Shown here one piece after another: positions 1 to 9,084 of a stretch of 64,000 bases of DNA. This DNA comes from Phycisphaerae bacterium (lineage in GTDB: Bacteria; Planctomycetota; Phycisphaerae; SM23-33). The position numbers and the translations under genes were made by a program. The stretch spans positions 20,992 to 84,991 of the forward strand of contig JASLNT010000039.1 in NCBI GenBank assembly GCA_030745875.1. Direction: 5' to 3'. The notes beneath the pieces were generated by a model. It saw only the letters and a program-made list of their open reading frames with translations, did not search any database and had not been told where the DNA came from. Position 1 is the stretch's first letter. Every line of letters starts with the position of its first letter.

Positions 1-310
1 CGCCAGACAGGGACCGAACAGTCAACGCAGTCAGAATGCCTCCAAGCAAGATGAAGCTGACGGCGGTGCTTGGCGCCATGGGGATGTATCCCTTGCGAAC
101 GCTGCCCAGCAACCCCAGGCCGGGCACGTAACCCATTAGTCCCAACAGGGCAATTACTATAGCTCCGACGGCGGCGAAAACCGAGAGGCGCATTCGGAAA
201 ACGCCCCGGGCTTGATTCTGATCGGATAGCGCCCGGGTAGGGTCATGTTTCGAGAAGGGACCTCCCCCGGTCTCATGCGGGCCGCGTTCGACATCACGTT
301 GCTGTTTCAT
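1..310 (-). CDS. N-terminal fragment of a membrane protein (possible sensor kinase or other signalling protein), truncated by the window edge
   Basis: Reverse-strand ATG at 310 after a GAGG-like RBS; open to base 1: MKQQRDVERGPHETGGGPFSKHDPTRALSDQNQARGVFRMRLSVFAAVGAIVIALLGLMGYVPGLGLLGSVRKGYIPMAPSTAVSFILLGGILTALTVRSLSG. Hydrophobic segments; 'YIPMAPSTAVSFILLG' resembles membrane regions of PAS/GGDEF/HK proteins. Confidence 0.55.
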   Translation of the reverse strand, partial: MKQQRDVERGPHETGGGPFSKHDPTRALSDQNQARGVFRMRLSVFAAVGAIVIALLGLMGYVPGLGLLGSVRKGYIPMAPSTAVSFILLGGILTALTVRSLSG

Positions 311-626
311 GTTCAACCTCTTCGAGGGATGGTACACGCAGCAAACAGATCCGGACTGATGAGCAAGGTGCGCCCGGATGTATCACCAGGCGACTCACAG
401 CACAGTACAGTATAGTGTCCGCCGCTTGGTGTCTATCAGGATATTGCAGTTTTTCAACCACAGTTCCGTATCGACGACTGTCGGTGATTTGTACGGTGTG
501 TCTACGGGGATTGCTCGGGTGGGGGATTGTCCGGATTCATGCCATTGACCGCGTCGGCCATACTCGTCAAGAACTTCCTAATAATTGTTTGACAAAGATG
601 CACAGATAGCCTAGTTCTTATGTTCT

Positions 627-652
627 CGATCCGATCCTTCGCGATCGGATCG
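627..652. other. Perfect 10-bp inverted repeat / hairpin (CGATCCGATC-CTTCGC-GATCGGATCG)
   Basis: Read directly; followed by AAAACAA. Confidence 0.7.
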
Positions 653-659
653 AAAACAA

Positions 660-692
660 GGAAGGCTTGGTCCCCCCCCCGCCAAGCCTTCC
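660..692. other. Perfect 11-bp stem hairpin with C-rich loop (GGAAGGCTTGG-TCCCCCCCCCG-CCAAGCCTTCC)
   Basis: Read directly; lies 7 nt after the previous hairpin. Confidence 0.75.
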
Positions 693-1151
693 GCTTTGCG
701 CTCACTCGGACACCATGCCCTAGTTACGATCCGTGTTCGACTTCTTCCACCCGATATGCAGCATGCGCGACGGTGAGCAATTCGAGAATCTACGGAACGG
801 GTCGGTGGACTGATGCTCGGAAAAGCGAGAATTGCCCTCACCAGCTGTACGCAGTGACGCCGTTTCGGTTCCATTCAGGTCCAGGCGGCCGTGCTCCTCC
901 GAAGCATGATAGATCGCCTTCGATTGCATATTGGATTCCCATATCCAAGTACACGACTAGCACCTTGGCGCCTGCCCCTGTTTACAGAGATTGCTTGTGA
1001 ACAGACGACAGGCGGTTTTTGTATTCCGGAGTTTCAGAATTAGCTTTGCAGAAAGCCAACACTAGCTTATCATTACTAGACTTACAGATCGTATAGGCCC
1101 TGTATACTCGGCTTGAAAGGACATATCGTGGCTCCCGGCGACAGGACAAGC

Positions 1152-1901
1152 ATGGGCGGGCAGAACCGCCGCTTTGAGACAACGCACTGGACCGAGATAT
1201 TCTCCGCTCGCACACTTGATCAGGCCCGACATCGGGAGGCGATTGGAGTAGTCCTGGCCAGATACTGGAAGCCGATGTACTGCTATATCCGCCGCAAAGG
1301 CTATAACAACGAAGAGGCAAAGGATATAGTACAGGGCTTCTGTCAGAAGATCGTTCTGGACCGCAGCCTTATACAGCAGGCGGACCCTGAGAGGGGGCGA
1401 TTCCGCACATTCCTTCTGGTATCGCTAAGCCGCTATGCTCTAAACATTCAGCGAGACGGCGCAACCCTTAGGAGATCGCCCACCGGAGCCATGTTCACTC
1501 TGGACGATTCCGCCTCGATGGACATGCCTGAATTGTCTCAAGAACTGACGCCGGATGAGGCGTTCAACTATGCTTGGGCTTCCAAACTCCTCGATGACGT
1601 GCTCGCCGCTGTTGAAACCGAATGTCGCGACAGCGGCAAGGATGTCCACTGGGAGGTTTTTAGTGATCGAACGGTGACGCCGCTGCTAGAGAATACAAAG
1701 CCGCCCCCTCTCTCGGAGCTCTGTGAGAGACATAGCATCCTCGATGAGACGAAGGCCTCCAACATGATTGTTACCGTCAAGCGCCGCTTCCGGGCCGAAC
1801 TCGCCCGGCAGGTTCGACTTGCCGTATCCTCCGACGCCGATGTAGATATGGAAATTGCCGACTTGATGAAAATCCTTTCACGCTACGGCGCAAGATTGTA
1901 G
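1152..1901 (+). CDS. ECF-type RNA polymerase sigma factor, planctomycete-like
   Basis: MGGQNRRFETTHWTEIFSAR... region 2-like 'RYWKPMYCYIRRKGYNNEEAKDIVQGFCQKI'; C-terminal region 4-like HTH 'SNMIVTVKRRFRAELARQVR'. The track ORF starts at a TTG (1113); ATG 1152 is more likely. Confidence 0.8.
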   Translation: MGGQNRRFETTHWTEIFSARTLDQARHREAIGVVLARYWKPMYCYIRRKGYNNEEAKDIVQGFCQKIVLDRSLIQQADPERGRFRTFLLVSLSRYALNIQRDGATLRRSPTGAMFTLDDSASMDMPELSQELTPDEAFNYAWASKLLDDVLAAVETECRDSGKDVHWEVFSDRTVTPLLENTKPPPLSELCERHSILDETKASNMIVTVKRRFRAELARQVRLAVSSDADVDMEIADLMKILSRYGARL

Positions 1902-1928
1902 CCAAAAGCGTGTATATACGTATGTAAC

Positions 1929-2555
1929 ATGGAGGCGGGCGGACACGCCGAACTGTATGAAAACAGCTCGTCGCTGAATGGCGTACGGCATATTCAATCT
2001 CCTGATCTCTGGTTCTGGAGCAACACTGTGGCAACGAAATCAACATTTGGGCTATGTCCAAAGCTACTTGTGACACTGCTGGACGCTGGCTCGGACGGTG
2101 AGGACAACTGCAGTCAGTTGCCTGCACCTCAGGCCGCCGCGGAGCTCATGCGGCGGCGCCTGGTCAGCCCGCTGCAGATCACGGAACGCTGTGTCGATTC
2201 ACTACCCGACGTTCTGGACAGATCTTGCCCGGAGATGCTGTCCATAAAAGGTTGCCCACTTGGTGAGATACTGCTGGATCCCAACACTCCGCTGGCGATC
2301 CTTGAGACGCTTAAGCAGTATGGTAAGGGTCTCGCAGCTCGATGGGACGAGGGCTCCGAACATGTAGCGGCTGTCACAATCTACTTCGCCGCCATTGCCG
2401 CCGCCCTGGGTTCCCACCGTTGTAAGATTACTACTCGGTCCTACGGGGAACTGGCCGATTCGCTACGGTTGTTGATGGCTGATCGATGGACAACACCTGA
2501 ACTAGCAGGGTTATTCGATACCGCCCGAACACTATGTGAGGCGGAAGAACGATGA
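1929..2555 (+). CDS. Conserved hypothetical protein downstream of the sigma factor
   Basis: ORF of 208 aa, same strand, 27 nt after the sigma gene; C-terminus 'LLDPNTPLAILETLKQYGKGLAARWDEGSEHVAAVTIYFAAIAAAL' looks like a small alpha-helical bacterial family. N-terminus uncertain. Confidence 0.5.
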   Translation: MEAGGHAELYENSSSLNGVRHIQSPDLWFWSNTVATKSTFGLCPKLLVTLLDAGSDGEDNCSQLPAPQAAAELMRRRLVSPLQITERCVDSLPDVLDRSCPEMLSIKGCPLGEILLDPNTPLAILETLKQYGKGLAARWDEGSEHVAAVTIYFAAIAAALGSHRCKITTRSYGELADSLRLLMADRWTTPELAGLFDTARTLCEAEER

Positions 2556-2830
2556 ATATGTTGGACGCCGACGCGGCTATGATGCTGTTGTCGCCTCAGC
2601 AACGATATTCAAAAACACTACCGCGTGGGGCTCTGCGGGGGGGAGCCCCATGTGGGGGGGGCGATCAGGACGGTGCAATACAACAAATCTTGATAGAGTA
2701 TTAGCATATCATCTAAACGCACGATGCAGCTTTAAAGGCAACCATGAGCGGGGGGTTGCTATAAGAAGAGAAAAGGTTTAAGTTTTGATTCGTTGGGGGT
2801 TCGTTTAACCAGGCTGAGAGGACGGTATTG

Positions 2831-4594
2831 ATGAATCTCAAACGCTATCATCCTGACATTACTCGTATTGCAGAATCGCCTTGCGACTATCCCAAGAGTC
2901 AATTTTCCGGCGCCGGCATCGTCATATGCGCCGGTGGGCGAACGTATTTTACGTGTGCTTGGGTCTTGGTAAACCTGCTCCGCCGTCTGGGCTGTAGGCT
3001 TCCCATAGAAGTCTGGTATCGCGGTCCTCACGAAATGAGCGACGTTATGCGACGGACAATTGAATCCGTTGCAGACGTCCATTGCATGAATGCCGCCGAA
3101 CAGGGCGATCGCCGCCAGCTGGACGGCTGGGAGGTCAAACCCTACGCTATTGCTCACAGTAGATTCGAGGAGGTGCTGTTCCTGGACTGCGACAATGTGC
3201 CCACGCGCGATCCCTCTTGGCTTTTCGAAGAAGACGCATACCGCCGCTTCGGCGCCGTGTTCTGGCCTGATCGTTGGATGGGTGAAGGTGATCCGGACAG
3301 CTGTCGCACAATCTGGCCCCAGGCATGGGAGGCCTGCGGCGTCGCGAAACGCGACGAGCCGGAGTTCGAGTCCGGCCAGATGGTAATCCACAAGCGCCGC
3401 TGCTGGCGAGCGCTCCAACTGACCATGTTCTTCAACAAACATTCCGACTTCTTCTATCGATGGCTTCTGGGCGACAAGGACACATTCCATATGGCCTGGC
3501 GCCGTATCGGCCAGCCATACGGAATGCCGATGTTCCATCCAATGCAGGACTCGAAAAATGGTCCGGTGCTGTACCAGCATGACTTCCAGGGGCGTCGCTT
3601 CCTGCAACATCGCAACCAGGACAAATGGAATTACGATGGAGACAATCTCCGGATACCGGCTTTTGCGCATGAAGAGGTCTGCCTGGAATTCCTGCATCGC
3701 CTCCGACAGCGTTGGGACGGTGTGGTGCGTCGATATCCGGATGATTACACCGATATCGAGCAAGACGCTGTCCAGCGGATAGCCGGCCATCGCCTCTTTC
3801 AATATGCTGGCGGTGGTAATTGCCTTCGCCTGATCGAAATGAAGCCAAACTTCAAGGTCGGCTTGGGAAAAAGCCGCTGGGAGACGGCTTGGGACGTTGA
3901 GCAACGCAGCCGGGGAGTCAGCCTTACCTTACACAACGGCAACCGCAAGATGTGCATACTTGACCAGAGTGGACAGGCGACCTGGCGGGGCCGATGCCTG
4001 CATTTTGAGAAATCGCCTATCACAATCGAACCAATCAAACACCTGCCCCCGAAACAACGAACTGTCGCCGAAGAAATCAGAACACTGCTCGGGGAATCTC
4101 CCGCATCCGGCGGGAATGAAATCAAACGCATCGCAGCCGCTGGCCCGTTCCTGTATCGCCGGATCGGTCACGACCGCCGACCAATGGAATTATCTAGCGA
4201 TCACACAATCACCCGTGGTGCAGGCGGTCTTGAGCGATGGTGGTTCCTCAATACTTCCACGGCACCGTTCAAACTTCAAGTTTGGGGAGAGTCAGGGCTT
4301 ACATGCGATCTTGAGCGTCACACAGATGGGATATGGAGGGGCAACTGGCGCATGCACGAGAAAATGCCTGTGGAATTGATCCCCGCGGCCCAAGCGTCAG
4401 TCGTTGAAGATTCAATCCTCAACAAGGCAGTCTCGGACGACACGAGTGATGCGACTCTGGAACCGTACTATGGCGCAAGCTCGATTGTAACAGCCAATGG
4501 CGCCAACGCTTCCTATTACGGCGACGTCTCCAACTTATCGAATGACAGCCAACACGCTTCCGATTACTATGGAAGCAGTTCTGGTCCGACATAG
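2831..4594 (+). CDS. Glycosyltransferase, MNN1/alpha-mannosyltransferase-like, with a duplicated C-terminal module and Tyr/Ser/Asn-rich tail
   Basis: 'GIVICAGGRTYFTCAWVLVNLLRRLGCRLPIEVWYRG' and 'FEEVLFLDCDNVPTRDPSWLFE' (DxD-type). ATG 2831 preceded by purine-rich RBS. Confidence 0.75.
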   Translation: MNLKRYHPDITRIAESPCDYPKSQFSGAGIVICAGGRTYFTCAWVLVNLLRRLGCRLPIEVWYRGPHEMSDVMRRTIESVADVHCMNAAEQGDRRQLDGWEVKPYAIAHSRFEEVLFLDCDNVPTRDPSWLFEEDAYRRFGAVFWPDRWMGEGDPDSCRTIWPQAWEACGVAKRDEPEFESGQMVIHKRRCWRALQLTMFFNKHSDFFYRWLLGDKDTFHMAWRRIGQPYGMPMFHPMQDSKNGPVLYQHDFQGRRFLQHRNQDKWNYDGDNLRIPAFAHEEVCLEFLHRLRQRWDGVVRRYPDDYTDIEQDAVQRIAGHRLFQYAGGGNCLRLIEMKPNFKVGLGKSRWETAWDVEQRSRGVSLTLHNGNRKMCILDQSGQATWRGRCLHFEKSPITIEPIKHLPPKQRTVAEEIRTLLGESPASGGNEIKRIAAAGPFLYRRIGHDRRPMELSSDHTITRGAGGLERWWFLNTSTAPFKLQVWGESGLTCDLERHTDGIWRGNWRMHEKMPVELIPAAQASVVEDSILNKAVSDDTSDATLEPYYGASSIVTANGANASYYGDVSNLSNDSQHASDYYGSSSGPT

Positions 4595-4651
4595 TCCGCT
4601 GCTTCACAGTGTAAGGGAGGCCGATTTGTAGTCGGATTGGGAGCATTTTCT

Positions 4652-5413
4652 ATGGATGTTACGAAACTTGTCTTGGCAATCATGACAGTGGATCGCGATC
4701 CGCAGTACGTACACCAGACGCTCGCAAGTCTGTTCGCGGCTGACCCCCTGATCCACGAGATGTCGTCCATACACCTTATGATTGACGCGAGCGACGCCGA
4801 TTACTTGCGGGACTATCGTCATCACCAGAGGCTCTCGTTCCATCCTCTCAGGCAAGCGGAACAGGACCGGATCGCTGATTGGTCTCGCCACCGAAGATTC
4901 TGCCGCAACTACGTCCGCTGCCTGAGCCTGCCGATTCCCGAAGGCGGAGGCATCTGCGTCTGCGAAGACGACGTTGTCTTTCGTGACATGTTCGTCCAAC
5001 GCCTTCTGACGACGGTGGATGAACTGGAGTCGCATACGGAAGCATCCGATTACTGTCTGGCTCTCTTTACCGACTGCGATTTGGAGCAGGACGCATCCTT
5101 CTACCGCGGACTCTACTTCTGCAGTTATGCCTGGTCTTTCCGGGGAACGCAGTGCATGTATTATCCGCGCGGCGTGGCCGAGGATATCAGAGGGTATCTC
5201 CAAGAGCACGGAGTGGACAGGACCGATGACTGCGGCGATCTGCTGATCGGCAAACTGTATGCCGACAGGATGTACGCCAGCCCACGTTCTCTAGTGAACC
5301 ACATCGGGGACGTATCAACGGGCTTGGGAGGCATGCCGCCATCGCCGACTTTTCACCGACCATACGTGCCGATCAGCCGTGACCAGTGGGGCAGTGCATC
5401 TGAATCCATTTAA
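4652..5413 (+). CDS. Glycosyltransferase-like protein (GT-A type)
   Basis: 'LVLAIMTVDRDPQYVHQTLASLF', 'RFCRNYVRCLSLPIPEGGGICVCEDDVVFRDMFVQRLL' (EDDV motif); between two other glycosyltransferases. Confidence 0.65.
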   Translation: MDVTKLVLAIMTVDRDPQYVHQTLASLFAADPLIHEMSSIHLMIDASDADYLRDYRHHQRLSFHPLRQAEQDRIADWSRHRRFCRNYVRCLSLPIPEGGGICVCEDDVVFRDMFVQRLLTTVDELESHTEASDYCLALFTDCDLEQDASFYRGLYFCSYAWSFRGTQCMYYPRGVAEDIRGYLQEHGVDRTDDCGDLLIGKLYADRMYASPRSLVNHIGDVSTGLGGMPPSPTFHRPYVPISRDQWGSASESI

Positions 5414-5425
5414 CGAGAACGTGTG

Positions 5426-6106
5426 ATGCAACTCATACCAAGAGTGTTTCATCAGATATGGGTCGGGCCTGAGCCATTGCCTGCGACAGCGAAGGACTAC
5501 GCAGCCTCATGGCAAGAGCAACATCCCGACTGGGATATGGAACTGTGGACAGATCAGAACCTGCCTCAGGGGCAGCTCAACCGGGATATCTACGAACACA
5601 CGGAAAAGCCGTCACAGAGGGCGGACATTCTGGCGTACGAGGTGCTGAACCAGTTTGGCGGCGTGTACATCGACATCGACTACGAATGTCTCCGGAACAT
5701 CGAGCCTCTACTGGAGGATGTATCGTATTTCCACGGCGAGGAACTCCCCGGACGCCCGGCCTTGGGCATCCTTGGAAGTGTGGCGGGGCATCCCTTCTTG
5801 CGCTCGTGCCAACTGAAGATTCGAGAACGCTGGCCTTGGCGAGCGGGCAAGATACTTGAGGAAACAGGTCCGGATTTCTACAACAGGGCCGTGCAAGCCT
5901 ATCTGGGCGAGCACACCCAAGTCCCATACGTTGATTCGCTTTCGGGCAGACAAGCTGGAAGCAAGCTTGCACCCGCTTGCCGATTACCGTTGCATGCGTT
6001 CCGGACGTGGGTTCTGTATCCGTACTACCTTGGCGAAACGTGGGAGCCCCAAGATCATCCGGATGCGTACGCCGTTCATCATTGGCAGAAGAACTGGGAG
6101 TTTTGA
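5426..6106 (+). CDS. Glycosyltransferase with DXD sugar-binding motif (OCH1/Gly_transf_sug-like)
   Basis: 'IPRVFHQIWVGPEPLP...WQEQHPDWDMELWTDQNLP...RADILAYEVLNQFGGVYIDIDYECLRNIEPLL'. Confidence 0.85.
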   Translation: MQLIPRVFHQIWVGPEPLPATAKDYAASWQEQHPDWDMELWTDQNLPQGQLNRDIYEHTEKPSQRADILAYEVLNQFGGVYIDIDYECLRNIEPLLEDVSYFHGEELPGRPALGILGSVAGHPFLRSCQLKIRERWPWRAGKILEETGPDFYNRAVQAYLGEHTQVPYVDSLSGRQAGSKLAPACRLPLHAFRTWVLYPYYLGETWEPQDHPDAYAVHHWQKNWEF

Positions 6107-6109
6107 TCC

Positions 6110-7192
6110 ATGGCGACACAGGCATGGCGGGATGGGACAGGCGACATAGACAAGCAATTCAAGTGTCACGAGATGTCGGCTGATCCGCCAAAGGTGCTGA
6201 TGATCACCAACGTTCAGCAGTTGGCCCGGCGTATGGACAAGAGCGTGTACTACCGCAGTCGCGCGCTGTCAGGCCACAGGAACGTGACCGTTACCGGACC
6301 TGGGTGCGACGCGTTTCACAGAGGCATGCCAGTGCAGGATCTGTTGAATCGATTTGGGCGTCCGGATTTTCTCATCCATGGTCTGGATCTCGGTGCAACG
6401 GGGGTACCTCTGGTCTCCGGTCTGGCGGATCTGGACATTCCAACGGCTATGGAGATTGAGGATCCGTGGGAAGCCCAAGAAGTCCGGCAGCGTTTCCTGC
6501 GGGAGAACTGCTTCGATTACACCTTCCACACCACGCGCCCGCTGGAGGCGGCATACCAAGAGGCATGCCCTAGTACTCGGTTCATCTGGACGCCGGTGGC
6601 GGTCCGCACTGACATCTTTCGAGACTATGGTATAGAGAAGACAAATGACATTCTATTCTACGGCGCAGTGCGTGACGCCTACCCTCTGCGTGTTAGACTG
6701 CTTCGGCTGCTCGAAGATATGGGCCGATCCGGCGGTTTGCGGGTGAAGATCATTCCGCATCCCGGATACTGGGACGATGGGTATGTGACTCAGGATGCGC
6801 ACTACGTTGGCGAGAAACTGGCCCAAGAGATCAACAGATCTTGGATTACCATCGCCACCGGCAGCGTATACGGCTGTCTGTTCGCCAAACACCTTGAGAC
6901 CGCGGCCGCCAAGTCATTTGTGGCCGGGAGCTTGCCCGATGCGATACGTCCCTTCTTTGGACGAGGATTCGCTGATCTCGACGCAAAAGAAGATGGCGAG
7001 ATCGTAGACAGGCTCCATGCATTACTGGGCGACAAGGATGAACTCACCGCTCGCACGGAGGAAGGATATCGGCGGATACGCGCCGACTTCTCTGTGGAGG
7101 CCTACAGCAGGAACATGGTTGATCTCATCGACCGTCTTGTCTCGACGGGCAAGCGGAGATCTGGAACGCCCGCCGCTGATGTTTCCAGTTGA
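6110..7192 (+). CDS. Glycosyltransferase (GT-B / CgeB-like)
   Basis: 'PKVLMITNVQQLARRMDKSVYYRSRALSG...', C-terminal 'AKHLETAAAKSFVAGSLPDAIRPFFGRGFADLDAKEDGEIVDRLHALLGDKDELTARTEEGYRRIRADFSVEAYSRNMVDLIDRL'. Confidence 0.7.
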   Translation: MATQAWRDGTGDIDKQFKCHEMSADPPKVLMITNVQQLARRMDKSVYYRSRALSGHRNVTVTGPGCDAFHRGMPVQDLLNRFGRPDFLIHGLDLGATGVPLVSGLADLDIPTAMEIEDPWEAQEVRQRFLRENCFDYTFHTTRPLEAAYQEACPSTRFIWTPVAVRTDIFRDYGIEKTNDILFYGAVRDAYPLRVRLLRLLEDMGRSGGLRVKIIPHPGYWDDGYVTQDAHYVGEKLAQEINRSWITIATGSVYGCLFAKHLETAAAKSFVAGSLPDAIRPFFGRGFADLDAKEDGEIVDRLHALLGDKDELTARTEEGYRRIRADFSVEAYSRNMVDLIDRLVSTGKRRSGTPAADVSS

Positions 7193-7227
7193 TGCTTCTT
7201 GTCGCGTCGACCGCTGGAGAGACACTG

Positions 7228-9084
7228 CTACTTCGCTGGTTCGAGTCGTCTGATAGCGATATCATCAAAGACGGACGCGGACTCCCAATTACCTAGGCCA
7301 AGGGGCTGGAGAATGGTCCATGGGGGCGGTGTGCCCGTCTTGTGCTTCGCCAGGGAGAGGTTGATTATCCTGGCGTCATCTATCCAAACTGTGATGTTGG
7401 TGCGTGTCACGCGTAATCGAATGTGGTAACAGCGATTGTCGTCGAACGTCATGAGTCGGGTTGTGGGGTTCTCCTTATCGACAGAGGTAAACCCGTCGAC
7501 TCGATCCAGCGCAACAACAGTTCCTTCTACCCCATCTCCCCTGACACCCCCGACGTTCAACAGACAGTACGAGTCGTCAACCGGGAAGACCACGTGGCAA
7601 AGACAGCCATGTCCACCGGTGCGCATTGCATTCAGCTTGAGTTCGTAATTCGTTCTCGGTAGCGTGAAACCCGTCCAGGAGATGCTCGTACTCCTCTCGC
7701 CGGCCTGTTCCAGCACAATCTGCCCGTCCCGGCCGTAGACCTTGCCGGGTAGATCGCAGGGAGCCTCCGTTAGCACACGCCAGCCTGTCAGCGTCTTGCC
7801 GTCGAAGAGATTCACCCAAGGGCCGGGAGTGAAGGATTCAACACCGGGCAATACGAACAGGCCCACACACACCCCGATCATCGCCAGAAACAGCAGCGCG
7901 GCCAGCAGGAACGTTTTGGGCCTCCGGCCTACTGCTCGGCCGATGTGTCTGAACACAGTCGCTCCAGAGGACGAGACTCCAGAGTCAGGCACCGCCGGAA
8001 AGTCTACTTTTTCCAGCGCGTCCAAGAGGTCCTCGGCGGTCTGGTAACGGTCTGAAGGTTCCTTCTCAAGAAGACGATGAATAATTCGAGCCAACGATGG
8101 AGGCGTCCCGGGAGACACGTCCGTCAACGGGGCTGGCTTGGCTTCAAGGTGCTTTGCCACCAATTCAGTGCCGATCGCCCCCGTAAAGGGCGGCTGGCCT
8201 GTGAATACCTGGTAGAACATCGCCCCCAGGGAATATAAATCGCAACGTGGATCATATTCCTCGCCCCGAAGGGCCTCCGGAGCCATGTACGCCGGTGTGC
8301 CTAACAGGAATGTCGGACGTGTGACGTCGAGATCAACGTCGGGCCTTTTGGCCAGACCGAAATCAGCAACCTTGGCCCATCCTCTGGCGGTCAGCAGAAT
8401 ATTCGACGGTTTTATGTCTCTGTGAAGAACTCCCACTCGATGTGCTTCGGCCAGCCCGCGAGCCACGTGCCTCATAAGCACCAGAGCGCTCGCCGGAGGT
8501 AATGGGCCGTCGCGGTCCAGAATATCGGCTAGGCTTCCACCATCCATATACTCCATAACAATGTAGTGCCACCCGCGATCATGACCTGTGTCGTACACTT
8601 CGATAATATTCGGGTGACCGGCGGCTGCGGCAGCTTGGGCTTCCCGCGTAAACCTGGCGAGAGAGGATTCGTTCCAGGCGGCGTCACCGGTAAGCACCTT
8701 CAAGACCACAATGCGATCCATATTCGGCTGCCGGGCGCGGAACACTGTGCCCATTCCCCCTTGCCCCAGGCGACTGATGATTTCAAAACCTCCCAGATCC
8801 CGGGGTGGGCTCACTTCGCTGTCAATTGACGTAGGCTGCTCTCGGCGCCCGCCATCCCGCCGCGAACCTGCATTGGTTACGTCAAGGCGCCATCGCCTCC
8901 GACAAGCCTTGCACTGCCACATGTGATCCGTAACGGCCGCCTGCTGCTGGGGCGTCAATTCGGCCGGCCTTCTTACGGACATCAGTTGCTCTATGTCTCG
9001 ACAGTCCATGTCATGCCCCTGGGCCATGTTTGAGCAACGCAATGGCGGCACACCTGAGGGGCTGCTAGCTGCCTGCGTCGTCAC
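7228..9084 (-). CDS. Membrane Ser/Thr protein kinase: zinc anti-sigma-like motif + kinase + TM + LamG/DUF1080-like domain
   Basis: N-term C-x25-H-x3-C-x2-C ('CRDIEQLMSVRRPAELTPQQQAAVTDHMWQCKAC'); kinase 'LGQGGMGTVFRARQPNMDRIVVLKVL', 'HRDIKPSNILL', 'DFGLAKR'; TM 'TFLLAALLFLAMIGVCVGLFVL'; C-term 'WVNLFDGKTLTGW'. GTG start at 9084; ATG at 9027 also possible. Confidence 0.9.
   Translation of the reverse strand: MTTQAASSPSGVPPLRCSNMAQGHDMDCRDIEQLMSVRRPAELTPQQQAAVTDHMWQCKACRRRWRLDVTNAGSRRDGGRREQPTSIDSEVSPPRDLGGFEIISRLGQGGMGTVFRARQPNMDRIVVLKVLTGDAAWNESSLARFTREAQAAAAAGHPNIIEVYDTGHDRGWHYIVMEYMDGGSLADILDRDGPLPPASALVLMRHVARGLAEAHRVGVLHRDIKPSNILLTARGWAKVADFGLAKRPDVDLDVTRPTFLLGTPAYMAPEALRGEEYDPRCDLYSLGAMFYQVFTGQPPFTGAIGTELVAKHLEAKPAPLTDVSPGTPPSLARIIHRLLEKEPSDRYQTAEDLLDALEKVDFPAVPDSGVSSSGATVFRHIGRAVGRRPKTFLLAALLFLAMIGVCVGLFVLPGVESFTPGPWVNLFDGKTLTGWRVLTEAPCDLPGKVYGRDGQIVLEQAGERSTSISWTGFTLPRTNYELKLNAMRTGGHGCLCHVVFPVDDSYCLLNVGGVRGDGVEGTVVALDRVDGFTSVDKENPTTRLMTFDDNRCYHIRLRVTRTNITVWIDDARIINLSLAKHKTGTPPPWTILQPLGLGNWESASVFDDIAIRRLEPAK

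Noticed and set aside
415-1320. Several short overlapping ORFs on both strands
   Set aside because: No RBS, domain or coding character; interrupted by hairpins, so treated as non-coding.
2759-3904. 381-aa minus-strand ORF
   Set aside because: Antisense to the MNN1-like glycosyltransferase; no domain signature.
7230-7265. 'ggttcgagtc' resembling a tRNA T-arm
   Set aside because: Lies in the 3' end of the kinase gene; no acceptor or anticodon stem could be built around it.
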